A DNA stretch of 64,000 nucleotides from Takakia lepidozioides (taxonomy: Eukaryota; Streptophyta; Takakiopsida; Takakiales; Takakiaceae), in assembly GCA_030704615.1 (NCBI GenBank), contig CM060731.1:82626756-82690755 (forward strand), in the 5' to 3' direction. Positions 1 through 12,599 of this stretch are shown piece after piece. The notes under the pieces were generated by a model that saw nothing but the letters and a program-made list of their open reading frames with translations, was not told where the DNA came from and did not search any database. The position numbers and the translations under genes were made by a program. The stretch's first letter is position 1. Every line of letters begins with the position of its first letter.

Positions 1-597
1 AGACCATTGTGGCCAGTGGCATTTACAAAATTCAAGCCACATTCCATATCCTGCAGATCATGGCTCTCGATTCCAACACTCTCTTTTGCAAATGTACAAC
101 ATCCCAACAAATTTTATCTGAAGCCTTTACTATGTCCATTCACTGTACTGTAAGAGAGACAGTTCTCTATGGCACTGCCTGCTGCTTCAGACAGAAGCCT
201 GCTTGCAGCACAATTGGGAAAAGACAAATCTTTGTCACTGGGAAGGTTACAGCTTCTTGTTGTGACTGGTGCTGAGAGTTCTGCCCCAACATCAAGGGCA
301 GACAGAGGCTCAACAACTGAGGGAGGCACATGAACACCAAGAGCTTGTCCCATACATGGGATGCATTTATACGAGCCTGATAATCAAAATTCAGTTTCAT
401 TTTTACTGTCTAGCCATCTTGTAACTTCGTTGTTTGGTTGTTCACATTGCTTCAGCATCATGTTTGGCTCAACCTTGGACTCACTCTGACTAAATCGCCC
501 ATCTTTCCGTAGTGAAATAGAAGTAGACTCATTGAGGTCGAATGTCAGTGCTGCATCCATTGCCACGTGTGGAGATGTTTGAAACACCATGGGAGCA
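1..597. other. Left flank of Mutator element 1
   Basis: No gene is recognised by family. On the minus strand an open frame (590-384) has the codon order expected of coding DNA. If the Mutator element and one duplication copy are removed, this frame joins without a break to the minus-strand frame at 12968-12797 on the other side. The element therefore seems to have landed in an exon-like reading frame. The protein made by the joined frame is not one I recognise. Confidence 0.35.
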
Positions 598-607
598 TTT
601 CCAAAGG
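598..607. repeat. Target-site duplication, left copy (element 1)
   Basis: TTTCCAAAGG occurs here and again at 12787-12796, directly outside the two ends of element 1. Mutator-like elements typically duplicate 8-11 bp, so a 10-bp duplication fits. The neighbouring bases differ, so the match is limited to these ten. Confidence 0.8.
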
Positions 608-760
608 GGGGGTGCTATTCTGTGAGCCTGGAGGCGTGAGCCTGTGAGCCCAGGAAACCGTGAGCCCAGCACAGGCTCACGCCACGTCAGCATACATACA
701 GGGCCTATTTCCGCGGGTGTCACCTATTTCCGCGGGTTGATCAGCCATTTCCCGGGAATG
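608..760 (+). repeat. Left terminal region of element 1
   Basis: The end starts GGGGGTGCT, close to GGGGATGCT at the left end of element 2. GTGAGCC/GCTCACG motifs in both orientations and one CCACGTCA follow, then GGGCCTATTTCCGCGG (701-716) and a partial second copy, CCTATTTCCGCGG, at 724-736. These clustered motifs are the likely transposase recognition sites. Long perfect terminal inverted repeats are absent. Confidence 0.65.
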
Positions 761-1700
761 CAGAGTGGATATGTTACATCCATTGTATCCATTGCATCCA
801 TGCATACGTTATCAACATACCAAGCCCTCACAAGTTTATGTGGGTACGTCGTGAGGAGGTGCACACTGACATGATCTAAAGCGGAACCCTGCGAAATCTT
901 TTCTTACTCACCACCCTTGCGAACATGCCAGGTATGTGCGGGAGCATCATGGATGCTCATTAGATTTGAGAATGCCTCACAGCTCTTTGATGAGGTGGAC
1001 TTCACCGTGATGGATTCACCAACCATTCTTCTAGCAGGAATGGTTTGGAGACCAACGACCAAATGATGTGGGAATGTTGTACACGAACCAAAGTCGTTTG
1101 TTTGTTTTTGCAATGCACTCAAGTCTGTGAGGTCCAGAGAACACTAAATAGATTGAAGGAACAATCCGGGCAGTCCATGCAACCCCCATCTCCAACAATA
1201 GTTTGTTCCCATTAATGTGCATTCCACGCACACATTGCAAACAGGACAACAAGGACACACAACCATCCCATTTCAAATTTGGCCCCGAATAAAACCTAAA
1301 GAAAACTTCATATCAAGTGTCACAGTCATCAGAATCAGTCTCGACCTCCTGTGCTATGTCATCCACAAAGATTCTGGCCCCAGCACCACGTCTTCTACCA
1401 CGGCCGTCGATGGGTGGACTCCGAGTGCCATGAACGGTCATGCTCGTTGCGAGTGCCTCCGCATAGACAGGTAGCACGCAAGACCGAGGAGGACTGGAAA
1501 GAAGTCCAAATAGGTGTGATAGCCCTGGAGGGCAAGTGGAAGCACGCGGACTCCTGCACATGTCGACAAAAACCCATTCAGAACACAATATGCAATACAC
1601 AAGTCCAAAGAGGATGTCTGCCATGTGAACTTTGCCTCAGGAAGAGTGATTCTCAATATTGAAACAACAATGCAAGCATCCACAGGTTGAACTTACTCAC

Positions 1701-2288
1701 AGGCAAAGTCGGAGTCCAGCTCCTTGTCGGAAGTCTCCTCTGTATCAATATCAGCAGGACGGGGCTTTGGAAGGACTTGAGAAGTGTGTCCACCCAAACC
1801 CATCAGGAGGTTCTTGTAAATCTCAGCATCCCCTTCAATCCCAAAGAGATGTCGGGCACTGGCCTTGCAAGCGTGGTACGAAGCACCGGCAGTGGAATAG
1901 AATGAAGGAAGCAGACATTGAAGACACATATGGAACGGTGGGAAGTACTGAAAGTGCAAGCTCAATCAAACCTCATGAAATCTGAATGTTGAAGAGACGA
2001 ACCTGTGCCCATTGACAAATCTAGAACTCTGGCGTCTGTGTAGGTGCAGCACTCCACAATCGTTTGAATGAAAGCCGGGCTCCTCTCCCTCGCCCCTCTC
2101 CAATGAACCCCATTCCCCCTTCGCAAGCAGACGTTGTTGTCGACGTAGTTGTGGTGCATGTCATCCGTTGGAGGATCTGTCCTGTCGTCTATGAACTTGC
2201 CCCCATGAGTGATGGCGAACTCCGAAATGCCGGCCGGAGTCGTTGGTGGATGCACTCGGACGAGACAAACAGCTTCAAACAAACGAGT
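1701..2288 (-). other. Two exons forming the SAM-binding motif
   Basis: Exon 2288-2003 ends in ARVLDLSMGTG, and exon 1886-1701 begins ASYHACKASARHLFGIEGD. Together they match the FxGxG SAM-binding loop and following strand of beta-class DNA methyltransferases (commonly LDPFxGSGTT...GRxxxGIExD). Copy 2 has DLTLGTG (31460-31211) and ASYHACKAAGRHLLGMEGD (31129-30946). The intron between them is shared by both copies. Confidence 0.6.
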
Positions 2289-2413
2289 CTGCGAACAACA
2301 CATCCAGAAGGAACTAAGAAGCTTCAAAAATCAGGCCCCTACATATGAGTTCGAGCGACCTACACAACTCCATCCGAGAACCACCAAGAAGAAGAAGAAG
2401 AAGGCAAATTTAC

Positions 2414-2751
2414 CATGTCTCCCGGACGATCCCCCTTTGTAAGGTACATGCTGTTCACACAATTCCATGTCTTCAGGACTCTCATGCCCGAGGCTTTCAA
2501 ATAGCTGGCAAGTGCACGGCGACAGCGAACGTCGGCGGACTGTATGAGCACCAAAACACCTGCATCGGACAGGAAAAAATTGCAAAAGGGGAAAACCCAC
2601 CGCCAGTAGCGCTCATCAAAAGCATTCCAACCCGGACAAGCACCCGATGGAGGGACATCCGGGACTGCCAACCCATCAGGGATGTCCAAGATTATGAGTT
2701 CGGCTGCATATTGCTTCTCTTTCCCGTTCACCCAGGATTTGGTCATTTTAG
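2414..2751 (-). other. Exon with methyltransferase catalytic strand (DIPDG)
   Basis: The translation contains ELIILDIPDG followed about 40 residues later by FFLSDAGVLVLIQS. This spacing is that of motif IV and the next strand in N4/N6 DNA methyltransferases, where the catalytic signature is normally (D/N/S)PP(Y/F/W). DIPDG departs from that, so catalysis is uncertain. The exon ends at a GTAAAT donor. Its last part, NCVNSMYLTKGD, recurs as NGVNSLYLTKG in copy 2 (31.64-31.84 kb), while the catalytic strand is missing there. Confidence 0.5.
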
Positions 2752-4818
2752 CTTGCAAACAAAATTACAATGGAATTCTCAAGAGGATTGAAACGATCCA
2801 TGCCCACTGCAGAGAAGAAGCAAAAGAGAACACGCACCGTGCCAAGGAACTCTACAATCCTCTCCCACACTGGTGATGGCTCGCCCTTGTAATCAGATTT
2901 CTTGGACTCCATCATGGCAAGGAATCCGACGTTGGCCATCTCCAACCTGGTAGGGCGAATGACCCTCGTCGGATGTTCCACTGCATGGTATGGGTCCTTG
3001 GGATCAACCACCCCCTTGTTCTTTCTCACGGATCCCTTACCATGCGGTGGAGTCTGCTGGACATGCCCCCATTGGGCCAATATCTGCAACACTTCCCTGC
3101 CCTTGTGCCACCTTCCCTCTACCCCTTCCTTTCCCCACAACACCAGCAACATCTTTCTCCTTTGCCTTTCTACCTCTACCCGGGGTATCCTGAGCGGGAG
3201 GCTCCTTCTCTGCAAGAGTCCTCAAATTTCGTTCATGAATGTCGAGGTCGGCTGCTGCGGCAGTGGCTGCAATTCGCTCATTCTCTCTCCTCAAAGACGC
3301 CTCCGGAGCTGGGGTCTCAGAAGGTGGGCAATCCAAATACCAACCACAAGAAGAAAGATGGTCTGGGCCCAGTCATGCAAGATCCCAGTAGTAAACATGG
3401 TCTGATTGCCAGCAGGGACAAGCCAGAGGTCCACGAAATCTGGATGTTTGTCCAAACAATTATCTTCCATGAGAACAAACTTTATGTACCTGCAGGAACA
3501 AAGACAGCCTCAGTATGCAATGCAATTATTGTCTCTCGGCTTTTCCATCACACCAGGAAGACCCCCTTAAACTGTATGCGTCACAGTACATTGCAACCAC
3601 AACACACTAAGTAGCCTGAACGGCCCAGGGTGTGCACATGTAAAGGCATTGTTTCCAGGCTTCCTCTTTTTCTTGCTGGTCAAGGTCATGTGTTTGACTG
3701 ATGCCACCCTCCTTGCTGAACTCTCTAAAGAAACAAGAATGCCACACTGTGGCTCTCCATTTCCTCATGTATGCTTCGAAGGAGACCTTCGGTGTTGTCA
3801 TAGTGATGCCATAGTCAGCCAGCTGAGTATGCAGAACCGACCGTGCCCTTTCTTCCAACTGCAAAACAATTCAAATGCAAAAATGTACCCAAAAAAAATC
3901 ACAGCGAATGTGAGAGGCAATGGAAAGAGAAGGACAGGAAAAGAGAAAAGAAAGTGACACAGGAAAGGACATCACACCTGGCTCCAGTAAGTGGCCTTGT
4001 GAAGCCATGTGTCCAGCACATTGTCACTGACTGGAATGACACGCTGGGTCTTCTTCTCTTTCTCCGGCCTGGGGAACATGTGGGTATCCCTAACTATGGG
4101 ATCGGAGTTCTATATCTGCAACCACTTCACCTTCTGTTCTGAAGACACAACGGCGGTAGACAACCTGTGTAACTTCTCCTGGGCCATCTCTGGCTTGCCT
4201 GGCTTGTTATAATGGTTTTTTATCTCCAAGAGAAACTGCGATCCGAATGATGGGTCGGCAATTCTCAACTGCTTCACAAAAGCACTCATTATAGTCCTTC
4301 TTGTAGCGGTCATCTCTTTTTGGATGTGAGTATCAACCCCCTTTGTTGTCCTTCTCTCCTCAGGGGTTGACCTGTACTATTCCAGTTTGCCACGCTCCCC
4401 TGCATCTGCAATGTCTTGCTGCAAGGAAATGCACGAGAGTTACGTCAACCCAAGGGCAAGGGAAACAAACAGAAACAAACATGTGGAAGCAGGAATATGG
4501 AAAGGGCAGATGAAGGAAGATGTATCTCACCGTGTACATGTACTCCATGAAAGCCTCACGTGTCAACGAGTACCACGTTTCCGATGTCTTGGAGCTTTCG
4601 CACTTCTTGTACGTCTCTGCTGAAAGGATGGTCTTGAAGTTGGTCAAGGGCATCTGCCCGATCCTTTGTATCCTATACAGTGTGTGAACCAGACTCGTTT
4701 TGACATGCGATGTCTCCGTTCCTCTGTAGAATGATATCTGAAAGTCAGAATGAAATTCAAGGACTTTAATCAAAGAACCACGGAACTACAAGTGGAACAT
4801 GTAGAATGAGAAACCAAC

Positions 4819-5414
4819 TTGTTCACATCATTCATTGCCGTCAGAAGACCCATCATGTTCCCCTCACAATCCAGCACCATCGATCGAACAGAGTAATGCC
4901 ACTCTTCCTCCTGTGAGTGCAGCCTCTCAATAACAGCCATCCATGCAAGCAATCGGTGGTTCCCAACCCAAACGTGAAACATCTTCCCCGAGAATGCCTG
5001 GGTGGAAGGTTTCCTGGAGAGAAGAAGTTCGAAGGATTCGTTCACCTGTCTCCAAATAGGATCCCAGGAGTCCACGATTGACTCATCCACAAGGAACTCA
5101 TTGCTTGTGGAATCCTTTGTACAAACGTAAAACACTGCGGATCCATCCAAATACCCATGAACAAACTCGGCCTCTAGCTTGAGAATGTCCTTGATGAGGG
5201 GTGGTCGAACGACGGGCATGGAAACCATCCTACACAGGGGAATCTTCAACCTCCCACCCGGGGCAAGCATACTTTGCACCACAAGCTGAGAGTTTACCTT
5301 CTGACCCCCCAGCATCTCAGCGGCTTTGCTTTCATAGAACTCATCGTCAACATCAACAATGATATCCTTCCCCAGCCCCGAAGGGATCTCCTCCGCCACA
5401 CTTTGCATCTTCTC
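4819..5414 (-). other. Exon encoding a ParB/sulfiredoxin-like domain
   Basis: This exon encodes about 198 residues. The telling stretch is MFHVWVGNHRLLAWMAV, where GNHRLLA matches the G-x-H-R-x-x-A signature of the ParB/Srx fold, after a VRPPLIKDI segment that resembles the start of ParB N-terminal domains. In bacteria the fold binds nucleotide and acts in partition, nuclease or phage methylase proteins. The acceptor is TGTAG just before 5414. The donor is GTTGGT after 4819, which joins codon AA|A to an exon starting at 4723. Assignment by motif only. Confidence 0.55.
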
Positions 5415-5507
5415 CTACAGGGTTGTCCATTCAAATTGATATAAGAGTGAGGCATGAGACGATGGTGTTTGAGCATGGCAAACAGGCCATGTGTGGAAGA
5501 AAAGGTG

Positions 5508-7810
5508 AGCTCAAACAGTGTGCGTTGACGCACACTGTTTGAGCTACAAGGTAAGTGTTCATTGAACCTCAATGAGAAGCCCTTAGTGGCCGATTTTCAG
5601 ATGGAAAAAAAGAAAAGGTGAGCTCAAACAGTGTGAGTTGACGCACACTGTTTGGGCTGCAAGGTAAGTGTTCAGTGAACCTCAGAGACATGCCACATAA
5701 GTGTTCATTGAACCTCAGAGACATGCCAGGTAAGTGTTCATTGAACCTCAAAGAGAAGCCCTTAGTGGCCGATTTTCAAATGACAAAGGCAATGACAAGG
5801 TGAGCTCAAACAGTGTGCGTTGACGCACACTGTTTGAGCTGCCAGGTAAGTGTTCATTGAACCGCAGACACATGCCTTGTATTGCCGAATTTCACAGGGG
5901 AAAAACAGTGACAAGGTGTGCTCAAACAGTGTGCAGCAACGCACACTGTTTGAGCTGCCAGGTAAGTGATGATTGATCCTCAAATACAAACCCTATGTGG
6001 CCGATTTTCAGATGACAAATGCAATGACATAGTGAGCTCAAACAGTGTGCGTTGACACACACTGTTTGAGCTGCCAGGTAAGTGATGATTGAACCTCAAA
6101 TACAAACCCTATGTGGCCGATTTTCAGATGACAAATGCAATGATATGGTGAGCTCAAACAGTGTCCGTTGACGCACACTGTCTGAGCTGCCAGGTTAGTG
6201 ATGATTGAACCTCAAATACAAACCCTATGTGGCCGATTTTCAGATGACAAATGCAATGACATGGTGAGCTCAAACAGTGTGCGTTGACGCACACTGTTTG
6301 AGCTGCCAGGTTAGTGATGATTGAACCTCAAATACAAACCCTATGTGGCCGATTTTCAGATGACAAATGCAATGATATGGTGAGCTCAAACAGTGTGCGT
6401 TGACGCACACTGTCTGAGCTGCCAGGTAAGTGATGATTGAACCTCAAATACAAACCCTATGTGGCCGATTTTCAAATGACAAATGCAATGACATGGTGAA
6501 CTGAAACAGTGTGCGTTGACGCACACTGTTTGAGCTGCCAGGTTAGTGATGATTGAACCTCAAATACAAACCCTATGTGGCCGATTTTCAGATGACAAAT
6601 GCAATGACATGGTGAGCTCAAACAGTGTGCGTTGACGCACACTGTCTGAGCTGCCAGGTAAGTGATGATTTAACCTCAAATACAAACCCTATGTGGCCGA
6701 TTTTCAAATGACAAATGCAATGATATGGTGAGCTCAAACAGTGTGCGTTGACGCACACTATCTGAGCTGCTAGGTAAGTGATGATTGAACCTCAAATACA
6801 AACCCTATGTGGCCGAATTTCAGATGACAAATGCAATGATATGGTGAGCTCATACAGTGTGCGTTGACGCACACTGTCTGAGCTGCCAGGTAAGTGGTGA
6901 TTGAACCTCAAATACAAACCCTATGTGGCCGATTTTCAGATGACAAATGCAATGACATGGTGAGCTCAAACAGTGTGCGTTGACGCACACTGTTTGAGCT
7001 GCCAGGTTATTGATGATTGAACCTCAAATACAAACCCTATGTGGCCGATTTTCAGATGACAAATGCAATGACATGGTGAGCTCAAACAGTGTGCGTTGAT
7101 GCACACTGTCTGAGCTGCCAGGTAAGTGATGATTGAACCTCCAAGACATGCCCTGTATTGCCGAATTTCACAGGGGAAAAGCAGAGACAAGGTGTGCTCA
7201 AACAGTGTGCGGCAACGCACACTGTTTGAGCGCCAGATAAGTGTTCATCGGTCCTCAGAGACATGCCCTACATGGCCGATTTTCAAATGAAAAAGGCAAT
7301 GATAAGGGTAGCTCAAACAGTGTGCGCCAACGCACACTATTTGAGCTGCCAGGTAAGTGATGATTGATCCTCAAATTCATACCCTATGTGGCCGATTTTC
7401 AGATGACAAAGGCAATGACAATGTGAGCTCAAATAGTGTGCGTTGACGCACACTGTTTGAGCTGCCATGTAAGTGATGATTGATCCTCAAATACATGCCG
7501 TTTGTGGCCGTTTTTCAGATGAAAAAACAATGACAAGGTGGGCTCAAATAGTGTGCGCCAACGCACACTGTTTGAGCTGCCAAATAGTGGAGAATTGAAC
7601 CGGGCATAGTGGCCCTATCTGGCCGTTTTTCACACCATCAACCAAGTAAAATGCGGGGCTCAAACAGTGTGCGTCAACGCACACTGTTTCAGCATCCAAT
7701 TCGTGGTGGATTGAACCTGCCGTAGTTCCCCAATTTGGCCGTTTCAGACATCAACAAGCCAGCAAAATGGAAGGCTCAAACAGTGTGCGTCAACGCACAC
7801 TTTTTGAGCT
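5508..7810. repeat. Array of about 20 palindromes, ~116-bp period
   Basis: The array lies inside the first intron of the ParB-methyltransferase gene. Each unit holds a nearly perfect palindrome. The best copies (5508-5545, 5801 onward) are 38 bp: arm AGCTCAAACAGTGTGCGT, centre TG, and the exact reverse complement of the arm. Centres vary (TG, CA, CCAA, AGCA), while both arms usually survive. The 75-80 bp between palindromes is also conserved and on the plus strand usually begins CCAGGTAAGTGATGATTGA. Copies drift most at the right end (7540-7810). Single strands or RNA of this region could fold into regularly spaced hairpins. Confidence 0.9.
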
Positions 7811-8243
7811 TCTTGTTTGCCGTTGATGCAACCTGGCATAGATGCCGTGTGTAGACTATGTTCATATCAAAATAGAATCTCAACTTGGGTTCACATCAGC
7901 AATGAAGCACAAAGGTGGGTTTCAAAGATTGTACCTTTTTTTTGGCTGCTCCAGAAGACTCCCCAATCGCCGGGGACCCTTTGCGCTTCGGAGTGCTCTC
8001 CACGCCTCTCATGTTCTGGAGCATCTCCCCCATCCTCTCTTCCACTATTAGGTTCTTCGTGAGGCCAGCGTCAACATCATCTTCGGCGTCTGCCTCTCCC
8101 TTGGATGCAGTGTCCTCCTCATCTGTTCTTGGAACTATGGCAGGCTGTTGTTCTTCCACGGATTCCTGCTCTTCCATCGCCGAACTTTGCTCTTTGCCCT
8201 CTTCTTCCGCCTTTTCCTCTTCGGCTACTCTTTCCATCCTCAT

Positions 8244-9232
8244 TCTATATCTGGCTCTATTCCTGTTTCTAGAGCTCGTGAAGTATAATGACTTCCTTCT
8301 CTTCCTCCTCCTCTGGAAACAAGGGCTGCCCACGATGCCTCTAGAGCTCTCAAGTTTGACGTTTGCAACAAGGGTTGCTATTGCATGTAACCAAAATCAA
8401 AATTGGACATTGTCAACCGTATTTGGATGCGGGTGTTGTTATTGTGTGCGAACGGAATTCATCCATTTCGGCGTCTTTGTATTATTCAAGAAATAAAGTG
8501 CTAGAAAATATGTACATACGTTGCATGTACTTGTGATATATGTCAGATGTACTTCGCCGCCTGCCAATATATGGCGGCCTTCTTGCATGGTTTCAAATTC
8601 GGAAGTGCCGTAGAAATCTAATGCTAGTTCAATTTGGAGCAGTTCTTGCAGATTCGCCATAAATGTTGTGCTTCACATATGCATCCACGTGTTTCGTACT
8701 GCCTGCCCTGTGCTTTGCATTTTGCCGTCATCGTCACCATGGGGTCATTCGGTATAAAGGGTTGTGTCGGAAATGATCTTGTGTTGCACACATCTTGGAG
8801 TGTCAGTGTTTGTGCTGTGCTCTTCTGGCACGGCACGTCCTCATTACATTCGGGGTCTTCATGTTTACTGCTCTCCAGGGTTGTTGCCGTCTTTCCATAA
8901 ATGATGGTTTCATGTCATGTTCAGGGTTTGATTTTCATCCAAAAACAACACGGCTTCTTGTGGCTTCCTGTATTTGAAAACAGTTTTTCTAGTTGGTGTC
9001 TCTCAGCGTGGTTATCTCTGAAGTTCAGTGCATGTCATTCCTACATCCTTTTGATGCATCACCCGCAGCCTTTGGGTTAGTGCTACCCTTGTTGACCTCA
9101 ATTTTTTTGTGGGGGATCCCCTTTCGAGAATTGCGGGCTATCAATTCGGGGATTCCGTTGTGAATCGAAAGTTTCAGTCGGCGTAGGAAAACATGTCCAG
9201 GGACAGAGATAGACTAGCCCGATTTCATTCCA
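8244..9232. promoter_or_regulatory. Divergent intergenic region of element 1
   Basis: This interval separates the start of the cargo gene (8243, minus) from the transposase ATG (9233, plus), so both promoters should lie here. The 8.34-8.6 kb part is probably 5' sequence of the cargo gene. I see no palindromic repeat, no clear TATA box and no third gene. Short open frames here look random. Confidence 0.4.
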
Positions 9233-12200
9233 ATGCATGTAGTGCAGACTACATTCTTGGATGAATCCGAATTGCAAGAGATAACGAGTGTCATTCCAAA
9301 ATTGAAAGCCCTCGCAGGGGTGGCTGGGTGCAAGAGCGAGCTGCGTTTTGTTGATTGGGAGTCCCTTCGTGTGCAGCGGGTTCAATACGTGCCAGCAGAG
9401 TTTGATGGGGACATCTTGTTTGAGCTCAACCCTCCCACGTCTTCCAATGGACTGGCTGGGCTTCTGCAGGGCATGGACAAGAAACATGACGGACACCCTT
9501 GGTGCAGGACAAAAACGTCAAACATCCACAACGACATTGGATTGAAATTTCGAAGGTCGGTTTGCGTTGGGCATTGCAAGTGCCTGAATATATCTTGCCC
9601 TCGCCTGAGAAACAACGCTCAACCAAACGAAAGTGAGTGGGAAGGTGTGCCCTTGAATCCTTTCACCCCAGGACTTGCCCCTCCCAAGACCAATACTTTT
9701 GTGTGCAGGTTCTGCAAACTTTCCCCGTCCTGTGTTTCTGTGTGCCACGCTCGTATATACCAGGTGGCACACCGATGCAAGACAATGACTCGTGCCTGCA
9801 TTCATATGGGTGCACACAAGCATCCTGTGTCCAAAGGAAGTTGCAGGGATAGCGTGGACATCGCTAGAAATTTGCTGAAGCAGGAGTTCCACAATGCCCC
9901 TTGTGCAACACCTTCTGCTATAGCGCTTGCAGCTAGCAAGGCTTTCCTGGAAAAACACATATTGGGTGAAGGGGATTCGACACAACCAATGCTGGATGCA
10001 GATTCGCTTGATGCAGTGATGGACCATTTCTCCGTGTTGAGCTCTCCCAATATTCGAAACCAGGTGAATGCACTCAGAGTCGGCACAGGCACTGCTCGAT
10101 TCATGGACAACATTATGGACCTCAAACGGAGAAGTCGCTATGAATTCATTCAAAACAGTATCTTCCCTGGCCAGGGCTCATCCAAGGTGTATTTGTTCAA
10201 GATGTCCGCAGTGGGCGAAGGCAGTGGTGTGAGCATTGTCCGCCGAATGCAACCTGGAGGAGATTTGGCTAAATGTTGGTTGATGTTTGATCACTGCAAA
10301 CGGGTGAAGGGTTGGACAACCATGGTGTGCCATGTGTATGATCCAGCGTACCAGCGTGTGCTCTCAATAGCAATTTGTGATATGCAGTCGGAGGACACTG
10401 AATCCCAGATGCTCATGTGGAATTCGCTCCTGGCCGTCATGCAGCGCAATGGAATACAGAACACAAATTTTGCAGGCTTCATGGCTGATAGTGCATAGGC
10501 AAATTTCAATGCAATGCGGCGCGTGTTTGGTTCGGGGGATCCTAAGGTCCCAATGGAAAATAGGGAGCGCACATGCCTCTTCCATTGGAGTCAATCTCTG
10601 GCACGTCATACAAAGCGCTGCATTCGCCCTGACCTTCAGTTGGAGCACAGAAGGCTCTGTCTCAAGTACAAAAATGCCAACTCAATGGGAGAAGCTGAGA
10701 GCACTTACCAAGCAATCCGGGCTTGGTGGTTCTCCTCTGGTGCTGCTACTGGTATCCACCTGAAGGAGTTAGAGGACTGGTTGGTTTTCTGGCACTTCAG
10801 ATACAGACAGTGGGGAGCTTTCATGACGACGGTAAGCCTCTTGAATCCCAAAATCAGAAATTTTGCATCGTGCCTCTTCATTTGGGGTTCTTGGATTGTC
10901 GCTTGCAGAACCTCTTCCATTTCCTTTCCTTCCTCACATTTCCATGCAATGCCTCATGCAGGACATGTCCTTGGAGGACTTGGCCGACATGCCATCCTGT
11001 AATTTGGCGGAGACTGTTCATAACGCCTGGATGCAGCAATCTACCAAAGCAGGTCGTGACTTGTATGTGGCCACTGCTGATGACATGGTGCGGGCACTCA
11101 CACAACAAACCGGGTACCACAATTTTCTGATGGGACGGGGTGGAGGCAAGGGCCCCGGTACGACTTTGTTGATGCTAAGGGCTGCGAGTAGGTCCGGAGA
11201 TCCATCCAAGATGGCCAGAGCTCTGAACAGGTGCACTGAAGGCTCCCCTTTGCAATCCAGGCTCCCTCATTTGGAAGGCGAGGAAAGATTTGGATCATGC
11301 AAAAGGAAATTGAACACTCTTCCAGGTTCAGATGGAGATTCCCATCGCCCAGACAGGGTCAATTTCTCTGTGCCAAAGGTGTCTCCAGTGCAGACTAAGT
11401 CGTGTGCCGGCCCCTTCCCAGGTGGGTCCTCCTCCTGTGGAGCAGGTGCAGAACATGCAAGCACAGCAGCAGGAATCCCATTGGAGGAGGTGGTCGCCAT
11501 GGTGCAGGAATTTGATTGCATTGATAGTGAGTGGCATATAGAACGCACCCCACCAGGATCTAGAGTTGCTTGCATGGCAATTCGGACCCCCTCTTTCAAG
11601 AAATGCAAATCAAAAATATGCAAAGGCTCCAGGGGGACTCCAGCTCCAACATTCACAGGGTTGTTCCGACCTTATCATAGTGGGGAGTCAAAGGACCACA
11701 AGTTCTGGTTCTGCCCAGACGATATGGCACGATGCGTCAAGGGAACAGTTCGTCCTTCGGTGATAATGAAACCCCCTCCCCCCGCAATTTGGCCTGTGAA
11801 ACTTGGGACGTCGCTGTCAACAACCGAGATAAGCATGCTGGAGGAGGGAGGGTTTTGTCTTGCACGATCCCAAGTGGTGCCCTTGTGCACTGTCGGCACT
11901 GTGGTTCCTCAAGCTGCGGCAATGCCTCCACCCGGTGCCGACTCCCACCCAACAAAAAGAGATGGAAAAACAGTGCGCCGTGTCGCTTCGGGTGCAGATC
12001 ACGAATGCAAGATGGAATCGGCTAGAATTTTGCAGGCTCGGGTGGCTCGTATCACCGAAGTCCCGGCCCCGGGGTATGGACGGATTTACACAGTGCTGTC
12101 TATTGGCTCAGTTCTTCATGGCAAAGAATATCCGTGGGGAATTTCCCTACTTGCACTTGTCCGGATTTTGTAACGATGCGTGAGGGCGCTCTCGGCATGA

Positions 12201-12367
12201 GAGGGAAGTGGGTCCCCTGCAAGCATCAATATTACATATACCTTGTAATTATGTGTTGCGACGGTAAGAGAGACCAATTCATTCACCAAGCCATACTAGG
12301 CTACGGAGAAGTCATCACCCTTCTGCAGCGGGACACCTCACGTAGGGCTCCGCCAAATTCTCTTTGA
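9233..12367 (+). pseudogene. MULE transposase, copy 1
   Basis: Two exons: 9233-10831, and from 10962 (donor GTAAGC, acceptor GCAG). An N-terminal Cys/His-rich zone (CVGHCKC...CRFCKLSPSC...) precedes the DDE-type core: first Asp region CWLMFDHCKRVKGWTTMV, second FAGFMADSA, then CLFHW. A SWIM-type zinc finger (FPTCTCPDF...WVPCKH) ends the protein. These are Mutator transposase features; it would cut and paste the element. Damage: in-frame TAG at 10496-10498 directly after MADSA, after which the same frame continues ANFNAMRRVFGSG, and a frameshift near 12130 just before the SWIM finger. This copy should not make full-length transposase. Confidence 0.8.
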
Positions 12368-12599
12368 ACACATACGAGCCATGCCCGCTTCCCATGCTGG
12401 TTTCAAGGTTACCGTGTGAAGACTTTACATTTAGGACAAACACATACATTTCGTTCACGGAACCAGGGCAAATGCACATGCCATTCATTGGAAGCGTCTA
12501 TCTGTGAATTGAAATAAAGTATGTCAATCATTCTGAGCTCAATTCTGCCATATTTTCATATTCCTCTTTTTGTGCAGGCATTGCAGACATGGTGCATGG

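Larger units (their letters stand above)
1701..8243 (-). pseudogene. ParB-like / DNA methyltransferase-like cargo gene, copy 1
   Basis: Multi-exon minus-strand gene. Exons that can be placed: 8243-7935 (start; basic then acidic, ends in a Lys run), 5414-4819 (ParB/Srx-like), 4723-4531, 4418-4131, further exons near 4.07-3.97, 3.85-3.70 and 3.48-2.83 kb, then 2751-2414 (methyltransferase strand with DIPDG), 2288-2003 and 1886-1701 (glycine-rich SAM-binding motif). The first exons join in phase with GT-AG introns. A donor GTGAGTAAG after 1701, conserved in copy 2, implies a further 3' exon not securely found. Damage: in-frame TAG at 4377-4379, a frame change near 3.1 kb, and an acceptor at 1887-1888 that reads CG where copy 2 has AG. 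The order, catalytic motif before SAM motif, is that of beta-class N4/N6 DNA methyltransferases. ParB-methylase fusions are known from phages. A eukaryotic function is inference. Confidence 0.6.

Noticed and set aside
5569-7264. Minus-strand open frames across the palindrome array (Cys/Leu-rich repeats)
   Set aside because: They are a by-product of the ~116-bp repeat period; the residues are simply the translated palindrome and spacer.
5508-7810. CRISPR-like array
   Set aside because: Repeats are regular, but spacers are conserved rather than unique, the DNA is eukaryotic, and there are no Cas-type genes. It is a palindromic satellite in an intron.
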